Shown here: in pieces, positions 1 to 5,740 of the stretch
How positions within the stretch are numbered: position 1 is the first letter of the stretch
How the letters are laid out: every line of letters starts with the position of its first letter
Notes under the pieces: generated by a model
The model's database searches: none
What the model was told of the DNA's origin: nothing
What the model saw: the letters and a program-made list of their open reading frames with translations, nothing else
Translations under genes and position numbers: made by a program
Source: Bdellovibrionales bacterium
Lineage (GTDB): Bacteria > Bdellovibrionota > Bdellovibrionia > Bdellovibrionales > JAMPXM01
Length of the DNA: 5,740 nucleotides
Direction of reading: 5' to 3'
Assembly: GCA_005793615.1 (NCBI GenBank)
Contig: SXRI01000240.1
Span: forward strand, 1-5,740

Positions 1-480
1 GTTTTAACTCCGGATTTTCGCGGCGATCGTGCGCTCATCGAGGTTTTGGTGCGCGCGAAGCCTGATGTTTTCGCTCATAACATCGAAACCGTAGAGCGCC
101 TTTCTAAACGCGTTCGAGATCCGCGAGCGACCTACCGACAGTCACTTGGTGTTCTGGAGGCGGTGAAGCAGATCGATCCTACTCGTTACACGAAATCGAG
201 CATTATGATGGGCCTGGGTGAAGAGCGCGAGGAGGTCATACAGGCACTTCGTGATCTGCGTGCGGTAGGATGTGACGTGGTCACGTTCGGACAGTATTTA
301 CAACCGACCCAGCGTCATTTGAAGCTCGAAGCCTATGTGACGCCCGAAGAATTTGCCGAGTGGCAGACGATTGCCGAAGGTATGGGATTCTTATACGTGG
401 CGAGCGGTCCCCTGGTGCGCAGTTCATACCGCGCAGGTGAATATTTCATGAAGGGTATGATCGAACGTCAAGGTCGCTGA
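1..480 (+). CDS. lipA: Lipoyl synthase, C-terminal part (5' end outside window)
   Basis: Radical-SAM enzyme that inserts two sulfur atoms into octanoyl groups bound to lipoyl domains, giving lipoyl groups; cytoplasmic. The frame is open from base 1 and gives 159 residues before TGA at 478-480. It begins VLTPDFRGD, a conserved LipA segment, then HNIETVERL, TKSSIMMGLGE (usually TKSGLM.GLGE, so a Gly-to-Ser change here), GQYLQPTQRHL and VASGPLVRSSYRA. The RSSY motif, encoded at 418-429, supplies the serine that in characterised LipA proteins binds the auxiliary [4Fe-4S] cluster. The N-terminal auxiliary-cluster cysteines and the CxxxCxxC radical-SAM motif lie upstream of the window and cannot be checked. 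The visible half is intact. It is followed 112 bp later by the E2 gene, whose product is a LipA substrate, and lipB lies three genes on. Identification is very secure. Confidence 0.96.
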   Translation, partial: VLTPDFRGDRALIEVLVRAKPDVFAHNIETVERLSKRVRDPRATYRQSLGVLEAVKQIDPTRYTKSSIMMGLGEEREEVIQALRDLRAVGCDVVTFGQYLQPTQRHLKLEAYVTPEEFAEWQTIAEGMGFLYVASGPLVRSSYRAGEYFMKGMIERQGR

Positions 481-546
481 GACTTGTAAAGTTCAAAGTA
501 TCGGCGGTAGAATTTCCGTAACTTATTTTTAATTTAATCACTTATT

Positions 547-574
547 GAACTCCTTAATAAGAGCTCCTTAATAA
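547..574. repeat. 14-bp tandem repeat before the E2 gene
   Basis: Two adjacent 14-bp units, GAACTCCTTAATAA (547-560) and GAGCTCCTTAATAA (561-574), differ at one base. Each holds CTCCTTA, which resembles the anti-Shine-Dalgarno tail of 16S rRNA (CCUCCUUA). The array ends 5 bp before the purine-rich ribosome binding site of the E2 gene. CTTATT (541-546) and AATAAG (556-561) also form a perfect 6-bp inverted repeat across the first unit. The repeat is directly visible; any regulatory role is inference. Confidence 0.75.
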
Positions 575-579
575 ACAGT

Positions 580-585
580 GGGGGA
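580..585 (+). promoter_or_regulatory. Ribosome binding site deciding the E2 start
   Basis: GGGGGA lies 7 nt before ATG 593. A GTG at 578 in the same frame would add five residues, but no Shine-Dalgarno-like purine run precedes it, and the purine run itself would then be inside the gene. E2 lipoyl domains normally begin within a few residues of the segment seen after ATG 593, so 593 is preferred. Confidence 0.65.
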
Positions 586-592
586 TGCGGCG

Positions 593-1951
593 ATGGCGTC
601 TAAAAACATTCAGTTGCCCGAACTTGGTGAAGGCGTAACCGAAGGCGAACTCGTGAAATGGTTGGTGAAGCCCGGCGACAAGATCGAGGCGGATCAAACG
701 GTCGCGGAAATGATGACCGATAAAGCCACTGTGGAGGTTCCGAGTCCCTCTGCGGGCGTGGTGAAAGAGCTGAGATCTAAAGAGGGAGAAGTGGTTGAAG
801 TCGGCCACGTGATGTTGGTGATTGAGACTGATGGTGTTTCTGTTAGTTCTTCGTCGGGAGCGACAGCACCTGTGGCTGCACCACAAAAACCGGCTCCGGG
901 ACCGGCATCGGCTCAGGCTCCGGGTTTGGCGCCGGCAGCGATGGCGGCAAAACCCGCGGCCACGGTCGCGGCGAGTGCGGTGGGAGGGGGCGTGGCGATT
1001 CATCCTCCGGTAGCCGACTCCAAGATTTTGGCGACCCCGGCGACTCGTCGTTTAGCGCGTGAAATGGGTGTTGATATCAATGTGCTAAAAGGTTCGGGCG
1101 TTGCCGGTCGAGTGACTCGTGATGATGTTGCTCATCAGGGCGCAGGTGCGACGGCTGCGGGTACGCCGAGCTTTCCAGCGGACCTCCGGGCCCCTGGAAT
1201 TCCGCGCCCTGCATATCAAGGTGTCGGCGGAGCACAAGAAGAACGCGTGGCGATTCGTGGTATCCGCAAGAAAATCGCCGAGAACATGCAAATGGCAAAT
1301 CAAATCATCCCGCACATTACCTTGGCCGACGAGGCCAATGTAACAGCGTTGGTGACGATGCGCGAGAATCTCAAGGCCCAGGCGGAAAAAACCGGAATCA
1401 AGATTACTTATTTGCCCTTTGTGATGAAGGCACTGATCGCGACGGTTCGCGAGTTCCCGATGTTCAATGCATCGATCGACGATAACGCGCAGGAAATTGT
1501 TTATAAAAAGTATTTCAACATCGGCTTCGCGGCCGATACTCCGAACGGGTTAGTGGTGCCGGTTCTGAAGAATGCTGATCAGAAAACCATCTCTCACCTC
1601 TCCAATGAGATCGGTGAATTGGCGAAAAAAGCTCGTGACGGTAAGCTCGCGCTCGATGAGATGAAGGGGGCGACAATTACGATCACCAATATCGGCTCGA
1701 TCGGTTCGACCTTTGCGACACCAATCATCAATCATCCGGAAGTGGCGATTCTTGGAATGTACAAGTTGCAGGAAAAGCCCGTGGTGAAGCGTGGGCCCGA
1801 TGGCGCGATCGATATCGATGTGATTAAGACCATGAACTTCACGATTACGGCGGATCATCGTTTGATCGATGGCGCGGTGGCGGCTCGCTTTCTTCAGGCG
1901 TTGATTGGCCGTCTCGAGAACCCCGGTGTTTTAATGCTGGACATGATTTAA
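593..1951 (+). CDS. Dihydrolipoamide acyltransferase, E2 of a 2-oxo acid dehydrogenase complex (probably pyruvate)
   Basis: E2 core of a 2-oxo acid dehydrogenase complex: it takes the acyl group from E1 on its lipoyl arm and passes it to CoA. From ATG 593 the protein has 452 residues. Residues 1-80 form one lipoyl domain with the lipoyl lysine at Lys44 in MTDKATVEVPS. Residues 83-140 are an Ala/Pro-rich flexible linker. Residues about 145-180 are the peripheral subunit-binding domain (ATPATRRLAREMGVD, GSGVAGRVTRDDV). A second linker reaches about 215, and residues 218-452 are the catalytic domain with GSTFATPIINHPEVAILG and the active-site motif DHRLIDGA (His422, Asp426). Length and domain order are normal for a single-lipoyl-domain E2. 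E3 follows after 14 bp and lipoylation genes flank the pair, so co-transcription is likely. No E1 is visible, so pyruvate (pdhC/aceF) rather than branched-chain oxo acids is an inference. Confidence 0.93.
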   Translation: MASKNIQLPELGEGVTEGELVKWLVKPGDKIEADQTVAEMMTDKATVEVPSPSAGVVKELRSKEGEVVEVGHVMLVIETDGVSVSSSSGATAPVAAPQKPAPGPASAQAPGLAPAAMAAKPAATVAASAVGGGVAIHPPVADSKILATPATRRLAREMGVDINVLKGSGVAGRVTRDDVAHQGAGATAAGTPSFPADLRAPGIPRPAYQGVGGAQEERVAIRGIRKKIAENMQMANQIIPHITLADEANVTALVTMRENLKAQAEKTGIKITYLPFVMKALIATVREFPMFNASIDDNAQEIVYKKYFNIGFAADTPNGLVVPVLKNADQKTISHLSNEIGELAKKARDGKLALDEMKGATITITNIGSIGSTFATPIINHPEVAILGMYKLQEKPVVKRGPDGAIDIDVIKTMNFTITADHRLIDGAVAARFLQALIGRLENPGVLMLDMI

Positions 1952-1965
1952 CAGGGAGAACGACA

Positions 1966-3423
1966 GTGGCGCAGAATTTTGATGTAGTAGTAGTGGGGGC
2001 TGGTCCTGGCGGTTATGTGGCGGCGATCCGCTCAGCCCAACTGGGTCAGAAGACAGCGATTATTGAGCGTGAGTATATGGGCGGCGTTTGTCTAAACGTT
2101 GGCTGTATTCCCTCTAAGGCTTTGATCACGGCGGGTCACTTCCTACATCGCATGGAGCACCAGGCCCCGGAGATGGGCTTTCAGGTGAAAAACGTGACGC
2201 ACAATATGGCGCAAACCCAAAAGTGGAAACAGAGCGTTTGTGATCGCATGGCGGGTGGAGTTGAGCAGTTGCTCAAAGGTAACGGTGTTACCATCATTCG
2301 TGGCGAGGCGAGTTTTAAGACAGCGACCGAAGTGACCGTAAAGACCAAGGCCGGCAACGAGGCGGTGACGGCGAAGAATTTTGTTCTCGCAACCGGTTCG
2401 CGTCCAATCGAAATTCCTGGTTTTCAGTTTGACGAAAAAGCGGTTCTCTCTTCGACCGGTGCGCTTGCGTTGAATGAAGTGCCGAAAAGTATGGTGATCG
2501 TCGGTGGTGGCTATATTGGTCTTGAAATCGGAGGCATGTATTCGAACCTTGGCTCGAAGGTCACCGTGGTCGAAGCCAACAAGAGCTTACTCATGGGACT
2601 TGCTGATTCTGAGTGCGTGCAGGTGGTTCAGCGGCGCTTGAAAAAAGCCGGAATCGAGTTTGTCTTCGAAGCGAAAGCGAAGAGCTGGAAAAAGGTTGGC
2701 AATGGCGTTGAAGTGACGGTCGAAGTTGCCGGCAAAGAGCAAAAGATCGCCGCCGATAAGGTGATCGTGACCGTGGGTCGCAAACCGAATTCAGATCAGG
2801 CAAATTTGAAAGGCCTAGGACTGCAAATCGATGAGCGTGGCTTCGTGAAAGTGAACGCGCAACGTCGCACTTCGATTGCGAATATCTTTGCGATTGGAGA
2901 TGTCGCTTGCCAGCCGATGTTGGCCCACAAGGCCTCTTACGAAGGCGTGATGGTGGCGGAAGTGATCGCTGGCCACAATCGTGTCTATGATGCTAAAACT
3001 GTTCCTTCGGTCATCTTTGTTGATCCGGAAATTGCTGCTGCTGGATGGACCGAGGAGGAAGCCAAAGCCAATGGTCATGCTGATTTGAAGATCGGCAAGT
3101 TTCCGTTTGCGGCCAACGGCCGTGCTGTCTCGTTGATGGAGACGGATGGTTTCGTGAAGATTATTGCGGATGCGAAGACTCATGTGGTTCTTGGTGTACA
3201 TATCGTCGGGCCCGAGGCGTCGAATTTGATTTCGGAGGCGGCGTTGGCGATTGAAATGGGCGCGCGTCTTGAAGACATTGCGCTGACAATCCATCCTCAT
3301 CCGACACTCGGTGAAACGATGATGGAAGCGGCCGAGGCGACTCTCGGTCACGCCATTCACATTATCCAGAAGCCTTTGGCAGGTAAGACAGGAGCGGCTG
3401 GTGCAGCTCGAGCAAACGCTTAA
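1966..3423 (+). CDS. lpdA: Dihydrolipoamide dehydrogenase (E3)
   Basis: FAD-dependent flavoprotein disulfide reductase that reoxidises dihydrolipoyl arms of E2 and passes electrons to NAD+; cytoplasmic. It has 485 residues from a GTG start, with AGGGAGA at 1953-1959 as ribosome binding site. FAD-binding GAGPGG is at residues 11-16. The redox-active disulfide is Cys42/Cys47 in GGVCLNVGCIPSK. The NAD-binding GGGYIGLE is at 180-187. The second FAD motif is AIGDVA around 309-314. In the C-terminal dimer-interface domain, HPHPTLGE carries the catalytic His445-Glu450 pair. All key residues are present. The last 14 or so residues are an Ala/Gly-rich tail, and the final 23 nt also encode the start of lipB. 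The gene starts 14 bp after the E2 stop, so it is probably the E3 of that complex, although an E3 can serve several complexes and the glycine cleavage system. Confidence 0.97.
   Translation: MAQNFDVVVVGAGPGGYVAAIRSAQLGQKTAIIEREYMGGVCLNVGCIPSKALITAGHFLHRMEHQAPEMGFQVKNVTHNMAQTQKWKQSVCDRMAGGVEQLLKGNGVTIIRGEASFKTATEVTVKTKAGNEAVTAKNFVLATGSRPIEIPGFQFDEKAVLSSTGALALNEVPKSMVIVGGGYIGLEIGGMYSNLGSKVTVVEANKSLLMGLADSECVQVVQRRLKKAGIEFVFEAKAKSWKKVGNGVEVTVEVAGKEQKIAADKVIVTVGRKPNSDQANLKGLGLQIDERGFVKVNAQRRTSIANIFAIGDVACQPMLAHKASYEGVMVAEVIAGHNRVYDAKTVPSVIFVDPEIAAAGWTEEEAKANGHADLKIGKFPFAANGRAVSLMETDGFVKIIADAKTHVVLGVHIVGPEASNLISEAALAIEMGARLEDIALTIHPHPTLGETMMEAAEATLGHAIHIIQKPLAGKTGAAGAARANA
3390..3394 (+). promoter_or_regulatory. 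Ribosome binding site of lipB inside the lpd reading frame
   Basis: AGGAG lies 6 nt before GTG 3401, within the codons for the C-terminal tail of lpd. It is the best Shine-Dalgarno match near the beginning of lipB and supports the GTG start and the 23-nt overlap. The later in-frame TTG at 3455 has only a weak purine run before it. Confidence 0.7.
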
Positions 3424-4096
3424 AGGAACGACTGAAGATCAGTCGGAAAAAGTTTTGGAAAGAGCACCCCTGAGTGTTCAGGACTGGGGTTTGATCGATT
3501 ACTCTTCCGCGCTTCAGCGTCAATTGGATCTTGTTGATCTGGTTAGTCATGAACTGGCGCGCGATACCCTGGTTTTTTGTTCGCATCCGCCTGTGGTGAC
3601 ACTGGGGCGTGGAACTAAACCTGGTGATGTCTATGGTTGGCAGGGAGATATTGTCGAGGTGACTCGCGGGGGGCGTGCGACCTATCATGGCCCGAGTCAG
3701 GTTGTGGTGTATCCCATTCTTGATCTCAATACCCGCGGCCGCGATCTCCACAAATATATGCGAAATCTGGAGACGGCGATTGTCGCGACTCTTACAGAGT
3801 TTGGTATACCCGCTTCAGGAAGAACTCGGCAGCTCACGGATAGCGGTGACGAAGCCGAGGCCACGGGGGTTTGGATTGGTTCGCGTAAACTGGCGTCCAT
3901 CGGCATCGGCGTGCGCAAATGGATCAGTTTTCATGGCTTGGCACTCAATGTATCGCATGATCCAAAAGCATTTGTCGGCATGAAGCCTTGTGGTTTTTCA
4001 ACGGAAACGATGGTGAGCATGGAAGAGATTCTGGGCCGGCCGGTGGATCAGGCGCACGTGACCGAGGTGCTCAAAGGTCACCTGCTCGAACTTTAG
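3401..4096 (+). CDS. lipB: Octanoyl-[acyl carrier protein]:protein N-octanoyltransferase
   Basis: Transfers octanoyl from octanoyl-ACP to the lipoyl-domain lysine of E2 and related proteins, the step before LipA; cytoplasmic. The protein has 231 residues from GTG 3401. Family motifs are clear: SHPPVVTLGRG (61-71), RGGRATYHGPSQ (89-100) followed by VVVYPILDL, SRKLASIGI with the conserved Lys163, FHGLALNVSHD (178-187), and MKPCGF with Cys197, the acyl-accepting cysteine in this family. The usual HGPGQ reads HGPSQ here (Ser99), while His96 is kept. Conserved sequence begins near residue 24, so about 22 residues form an N-terminal extension encoded partly in the overlap with lpd. The overlap suggests translational coupling to lpd. 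The stop at 4094-4096 faces the minus-strand exbD-like gene one base away. Confidence 0.96.
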   Translation: MQLEQTLKGTTEDQSEKVLERAPLSVQDWGLIDYSSALQRQLDLVDLVSHELARDTLVFCSHPPVVTLGRGTKPGDVYGWQGDIVEVTRGGRATYHGPSQVVVYPILDLNTRGRDLHKYMRNLETAIVATLTEFGIPASGRTRQLTDSGDEAEATGVWIGSRKLASIGIGVRKWISFHGLALNVSHDPKAFVGMKPCGFSTETMVSMEEILGRPVDQAHVTEVLKGHLLEL

Positions 4097-4097
4097 A

Positions 4098-4511
4098 TCA
4101 CTTTTTATCGATACTAAATGCGACTCGTTTAACGCCAGCGGTTTTGACCACATCGATTATCTCAGTGAGGCGATCGAGGGTGACGGATTTGTCGGCCTGT
4201 AGGATCGCGGCGGTCTCGGGCTTTTCAGCAATGAGCTTTGAGATGTAAGCGGTGATCACTTGCAGATCTGTCGGCTGACCATTCAGACTGAGTTTACCGT
4301 CACCGGAGACAGCGATATTAAGCGGCGATGGTGCGCTGGCTTCTCCGCTCGCGGCCTTTGGCAGGTTGATATCGATTGTTGGTTTTAGTACCAACGGTGC
4401 GGTGACCATAAAGATAATCAACACAACCAAGATGACATCGACGAGAGGAACAACGTTAATAGCCGCGATAGGTTCGTCGTCCCCTAGGCCGCCGCCGATC
4501 GGTCCTGCCAT
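4098..4511 (-). CDS. ExbD/TolR family biopolymer transport protein
   Basis: Small single-span inner-membrane partner of an ExbB/TolQ proton channel, coupling proton motive force to work at the outer membrane. It has 137 residues, normal for ExbD/TolR. Residues 1-20 are a short cytoplasmic N-terminus, then AAINVVPLVDVILVV runs into a membrane segment at about 23-41. Asp25 corresponds to the essential membrane aspartate that takes part in proton movement in this family. IDINLPKA (46-53) opens the periplasmic region, and the C-terminal part is the periplasmic domain with AILQADKSVTLDRLTEII. It starts 3 nt after the exbB-like stop and takes its ribosome binding site (AAGGG) from the end of that gene, so the two are co-translated. 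ExbD and TolR are not easily told apart; no TonB, TolA, TolB or Pal gene is near to decide it. Confidence 0.93.
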   Translation of the reverse strand: MAGPIGGGLGDDEPIAAINVVPLVDVILVVLIIFMVTAPLVLKPTIDINLPKAASGEASAPSPLNIAVSGDGKLSLNGQPTDLQVITAYISKLIAEKPETAAILQADKSVTLDRLTEIIDVVKTAGVKRVAFSIDKK

Positions 4512-4514
4512 GGC

Positions 4515-5147
4515 TTAGCCCTTGCCTTTCTTTTTAGCGTACGCGAGGCAAAACTCACGAACGGTCTCAAGACTCTGAAGCGAAGTTCGCACCTGGCGTG
4601 AGAAGGAGTTGTAGGCGATCACGGCGGGAATCGCGACTACGAGTCCGACTGCGGTCGCCACCAGTGCTTCGGCAATACCGAGCATGACAGCTTCATTTCC
4701 CGAAGAGGCATTTTGCGACAAATCACGAAACGCCTTCATGATTCCAAGTACCGTACCTAGAAGTCCGATGAACGGGGCATTGGAGCCAACGGTTGCCAAA
4801 AAGTTGAGTGAACGTTCGAGTGCAGGGCGCTCAAGCAACGCAAACGACGTGAAAACCTCTGATAGGCCTTCCACTCCTGATTCTTTGGTGTAGCGGAGGC
4901 CGTAGGAAAGGGCACGGCCCTCGAGCGAGTCTCGGTCTTTGGCGATGTCTTCGAGGTCATCAAAGTTATTGGCCTGCAGGGCTTCTTTCATGCGGGCACG
5001 AATGCGTTTAGAGCGGCTGGTGACTTGGCGAAGCGTCATCCAACGCTCAAGAATCAGACCGATACTGATGACGCTCAATGCGAGAAGAATCCATAAAATG
5101 CTTTCAGCGCCGCCTTGAGCCAGACTAAATAGACGTTCCGTCAACAT
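4515..5147 (-). CDS. MotA/TolQ/ExbB family proton channel protein
   Basis: Three-span inner-membrane protein that forms the proton channel with the ExbD/TolR protein encoded downstream. It has 210 residues from an ATG preceded by GGAGG. The first membrane segment is at about 15-33, followed by a cytoplasmic stretch of about 80 residues rich in charged residues. The second segment, about 117-137, holds the family signature APFIGLLGTVLGIMKAF. The third, about 158-178, reads IAEALVATAVGLVVAIPAV, very like ExbB, with Thr165 in the position family members use in the channel. The basic tail ends KKKGKG. The length is between E. coli ExbB (244) and shorter homologues. It is first in a two-gene unit with its own promoter. 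The wording of the signatures favours ExbB over TolQ, but the energised partner is not in the window. Confidence 0.93.
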   Translation of the reverse strand: MLTERLFSLAQGGAESILWILLALSVISIGLILERWMTLRQVTSRSKRIRARMKEALQANNFDDLEDIAKDRDSLEGRALSYGLRYTKESGVEGLSEVFTSFALLERPALERSLNFLATVGSNAPFIGLLGTVLGIMKAFRDLSQNASSGNEAVMLGIAEALVATAVGLVVAIPAVIAYNSFSRQVRTSLQSLETVREFCLAYAKKKGKG

Positions 5148-5154
5148 ATTGTCG

Positions 5155-5159
5155 CCTCC
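5155..5159 (-). promoter_or_regulatory. Ribosome binding site of the exbB-like gene
   Basis: On the minus strand GGAGG lies 7 nt before the ATG at 5147-5145, a strong Shine-Dalgarno match that fixes the start. Confidence 0.75.
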
Positions 5160-5167
5160 AGCTGTAG

Positions 5168-5197
5168 ATTATCCTAACAGTTCAAAGAAGGCGTCAA
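5168..5197 (-). promoter_or_regulatory. Putative sigma-70-type promoter of the exbB-exbD unit
   Basis: On the minus strand TTGACG (5197-5192) matches the -35 consensus at 5 of 6 bases, and GATAAT (5173-5168) matches the -10 consensus at 5 of 6, with an 18-bp spacer. Transcription would start near 5161, giving a short leader of about 14 nt that still includes the GGAGG ribosome binding site. The alternative TAGGAT at 5176-5171 would have a 15-bp spacer and is less likely. Prediction by eye only. Confidence 0.55.
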
Positions 5198-5273
5198 GGG
5201 CCTGACCTTTTTAATATCGAGCCCGGAAATATCAGATTGTGAATTCACGTCGAGAGGCTGATGATGATTGCCT

Positions 5274-5740
5274 ATGTCGAGGCGAAGGCACAGGGTCATT
5301 TGGAGCGTACTCATCATTTTCTTTGCTGCGTCCTTGGTTCTCTCAGGCGCGGGATGCTCCTGGCTATCGTGGCGATCTAACACACGACCATCCGTCTTAG
5401 TGATTATGGTAGAGAATCTTGGTTTCGGTGCGTTTTCCTGTGGTGAGCGAACTGAGCCAGGAAGGGCTGTCGGTTTTAAGGCTTTTTGTGATGAGGCCGT
5501 ACGATTTACCCATGCCTATACGCCGTCGTTGATGAGTCAGGCTACGGTAGCCTCGATCTTCACTGCTAAGTATCCTTTTGAACATGGTGTTCGCCATAAT
5601 GGTGCGCAATCGCTTCTTGCAAAGGAAGTGACTTTTGCCGAGAGTGCGCTCGCAAAAAATTATCATACGGCGCTCTTTTCCGGCGGCGCTCCTCTTTTAC
5701 GCCGTTCCGGACTCAGTCAGGGTTTTGAAACATTTGATGA
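5274..5740 (+). CDS. Sulfatase / alkaline-phosphatase superfamily protein, exported, N-terminal part (3' end outside window)
   Basis: 155 residues are visible and the frame runs off the window end. Residues 1-28 look like a signal peptide: basic MSRRRHR, a hydrophobic core (VLIIFFAASLVL), then SGAGC. Cys28 could be lipidated, but the -3 residue is Gly rather than Leu, so the lipobox is weak. Sulfatase-fold landmarks follow: PSVLVIMVENLGFGAF (39-54), VRFTHAYTPSL (76-86), ASIFTAKYPFEHGVRHNG (93-110), TFAESALAKNYHTALFSGG and RRSGLSQGFETFD (143-155). The usual metal-binding DD before LG.G reads Glu47-Asn48, and the usual CxPSR nucleophile region reads SQATV (88-92), so Ser88 or a nearby residue would have to serve if the enzyme is active. 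The start is uncertain: ATG 5274 has AGAGG (5253-5257) 16 nt away, and TTG 5268 has it 10 nt away. The substrate (sulfate ester, phosphate ester or lipid) cannot be told. It is divergent from exbB. Confidence 0.8.
   Translation, partial: MSRRRHRVIWSVLIIFFAASLVLSGAGCSWLSWRSNTRPSVLVIMVENLGFGAFSCGERTEPGRAVGFKAFCDEAVRFTHAYTPSLMSQATVASIFTAKYPFEHGVRHNGAQSLLAKEVTFAESALAKNYHTALFSGGAPLLRRSGLSQGFETFD

Noticed and set aside
501..530. Possible terminator after lipA (CGG..CCG followed by a T-rich run)
   Set aside because: The stem is only 3 to 4 bp (505-507 with 516-518) and the T-run is separated from it, so it does not qualify as an intrinsic terminator.
510..538. Possible promoter before E2 with TTTAAT (533-538) as -10
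   Set aside because: The -10 match is good, but no acceptable -35 hexamer is found 15 to 18 bp upstream, and the region is AT-rich so chance matches are expected.
578..592. GTG start for the E2 gene five codons upstream
   Set aside because: No ribosome binding site precedes it, and the purine run GGGGGA is best placed for ATG 593.
554..1003. Minus-strand open frame of about 149 codons opposite the start of the E2 gene
   Set aside because: It is rich in Arg, His and Ser in a low-complexity pattern, has no recognisable domain, and lies opposite the well-supported lipoyl domain and linker of E2.
2815..3360. Minus-strand open frame of about 181 codons opposite the C-terminal half of lpd
   Set aside because: It shows no recognised motif and mirrors strongly conserved lpd coding sequence; it is a by-product of lpd codon use.
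5193..5206. Inverted repeat GTCA-N6-TGAC overlapping the exbB -35 box, followed by a T-run
   Set aside because: Four-base arms are expected by chance; too short for an operator or a terminator claim.
5202..5232. Plus-strand promoter for the sulfatase-like gene (CTGACC or TAATAT elements)
   Set aside because: No pair of hexamers with acceptable spacing and match was found; only isolated partial matches.

Overview
The window carries an ordinary-looking chromosomal segment of a Gram-negative bacterium with moderate GC (about half). The Gram-negative assignment rests on an ExbB/ExbD (TolQ/TolR-type) inner-membrane motor pair and on a probable exported or lipoprotein sulfatase-like protein. The gene order lipA, E2, E3, lipB and the relaxed lipobox would fit a deltaproteobacterial or Bdellovibrio-like lineage, but this is a guess; no rRNA or other marker is present to settle it.

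Layout. (1) Positions 1-480, plus strand: the C-terminal part of lipoyl synthase (lipA), cut by the window start. (2) 481-592: an AT-rich spacer with a 14-bp tandem repeat just before the next gene. (3) 593-1951: the E2 acyltransferase of a 2-oxo acid dehydrogenase complex. (4) 1966-3423: dihydrolipoamide dehydrogenase (E3). (5) 3401-4096: octanoyltransferase lipB, overlapping the end of lpd by 23 nt. (6) 4098-5147, minus strand: an exbD-exbB type pair, transcribed exbB first, meeting lipB tail to tail with one base between stop codons. (7) 5148-5273: a divergent intergenic region with a good sigma-70-like promoter for exbB. (8) 5274 to the window end, plus strand: the N-terminal part of a divergent sulfatase / alkaline-phosphatase superfamily protein with a signal peptide, cut by the window end.

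The plus-strand block is one functional unit. LipB moves octanoyl groups from acyl carrier protein to lipoyl domains, LipA inserts two sulfurs to make lipoyl groups, E2 carries the lipoyl lysine (Lys44), and E3 reoxidises the dihydrolipoyl arm. The enzyme complex and the machinery that activates it are therefore probably co-expressed. E1 genes are not in the window and would be expected upstream of lipA. The ExbB/ExbD pair is a separate minus-strand unit with no TonB, TolA or receptor gene visible.

I see no mobile element, CRISPR array, tRNA or rRNA. No clearly new biological system is evident. The least ordinary items are the sulfatase-like protein with substituted metal and nucleophile motifs, and the anti-Shine-Dalgarno-like tandem repeat before the E2 gene.
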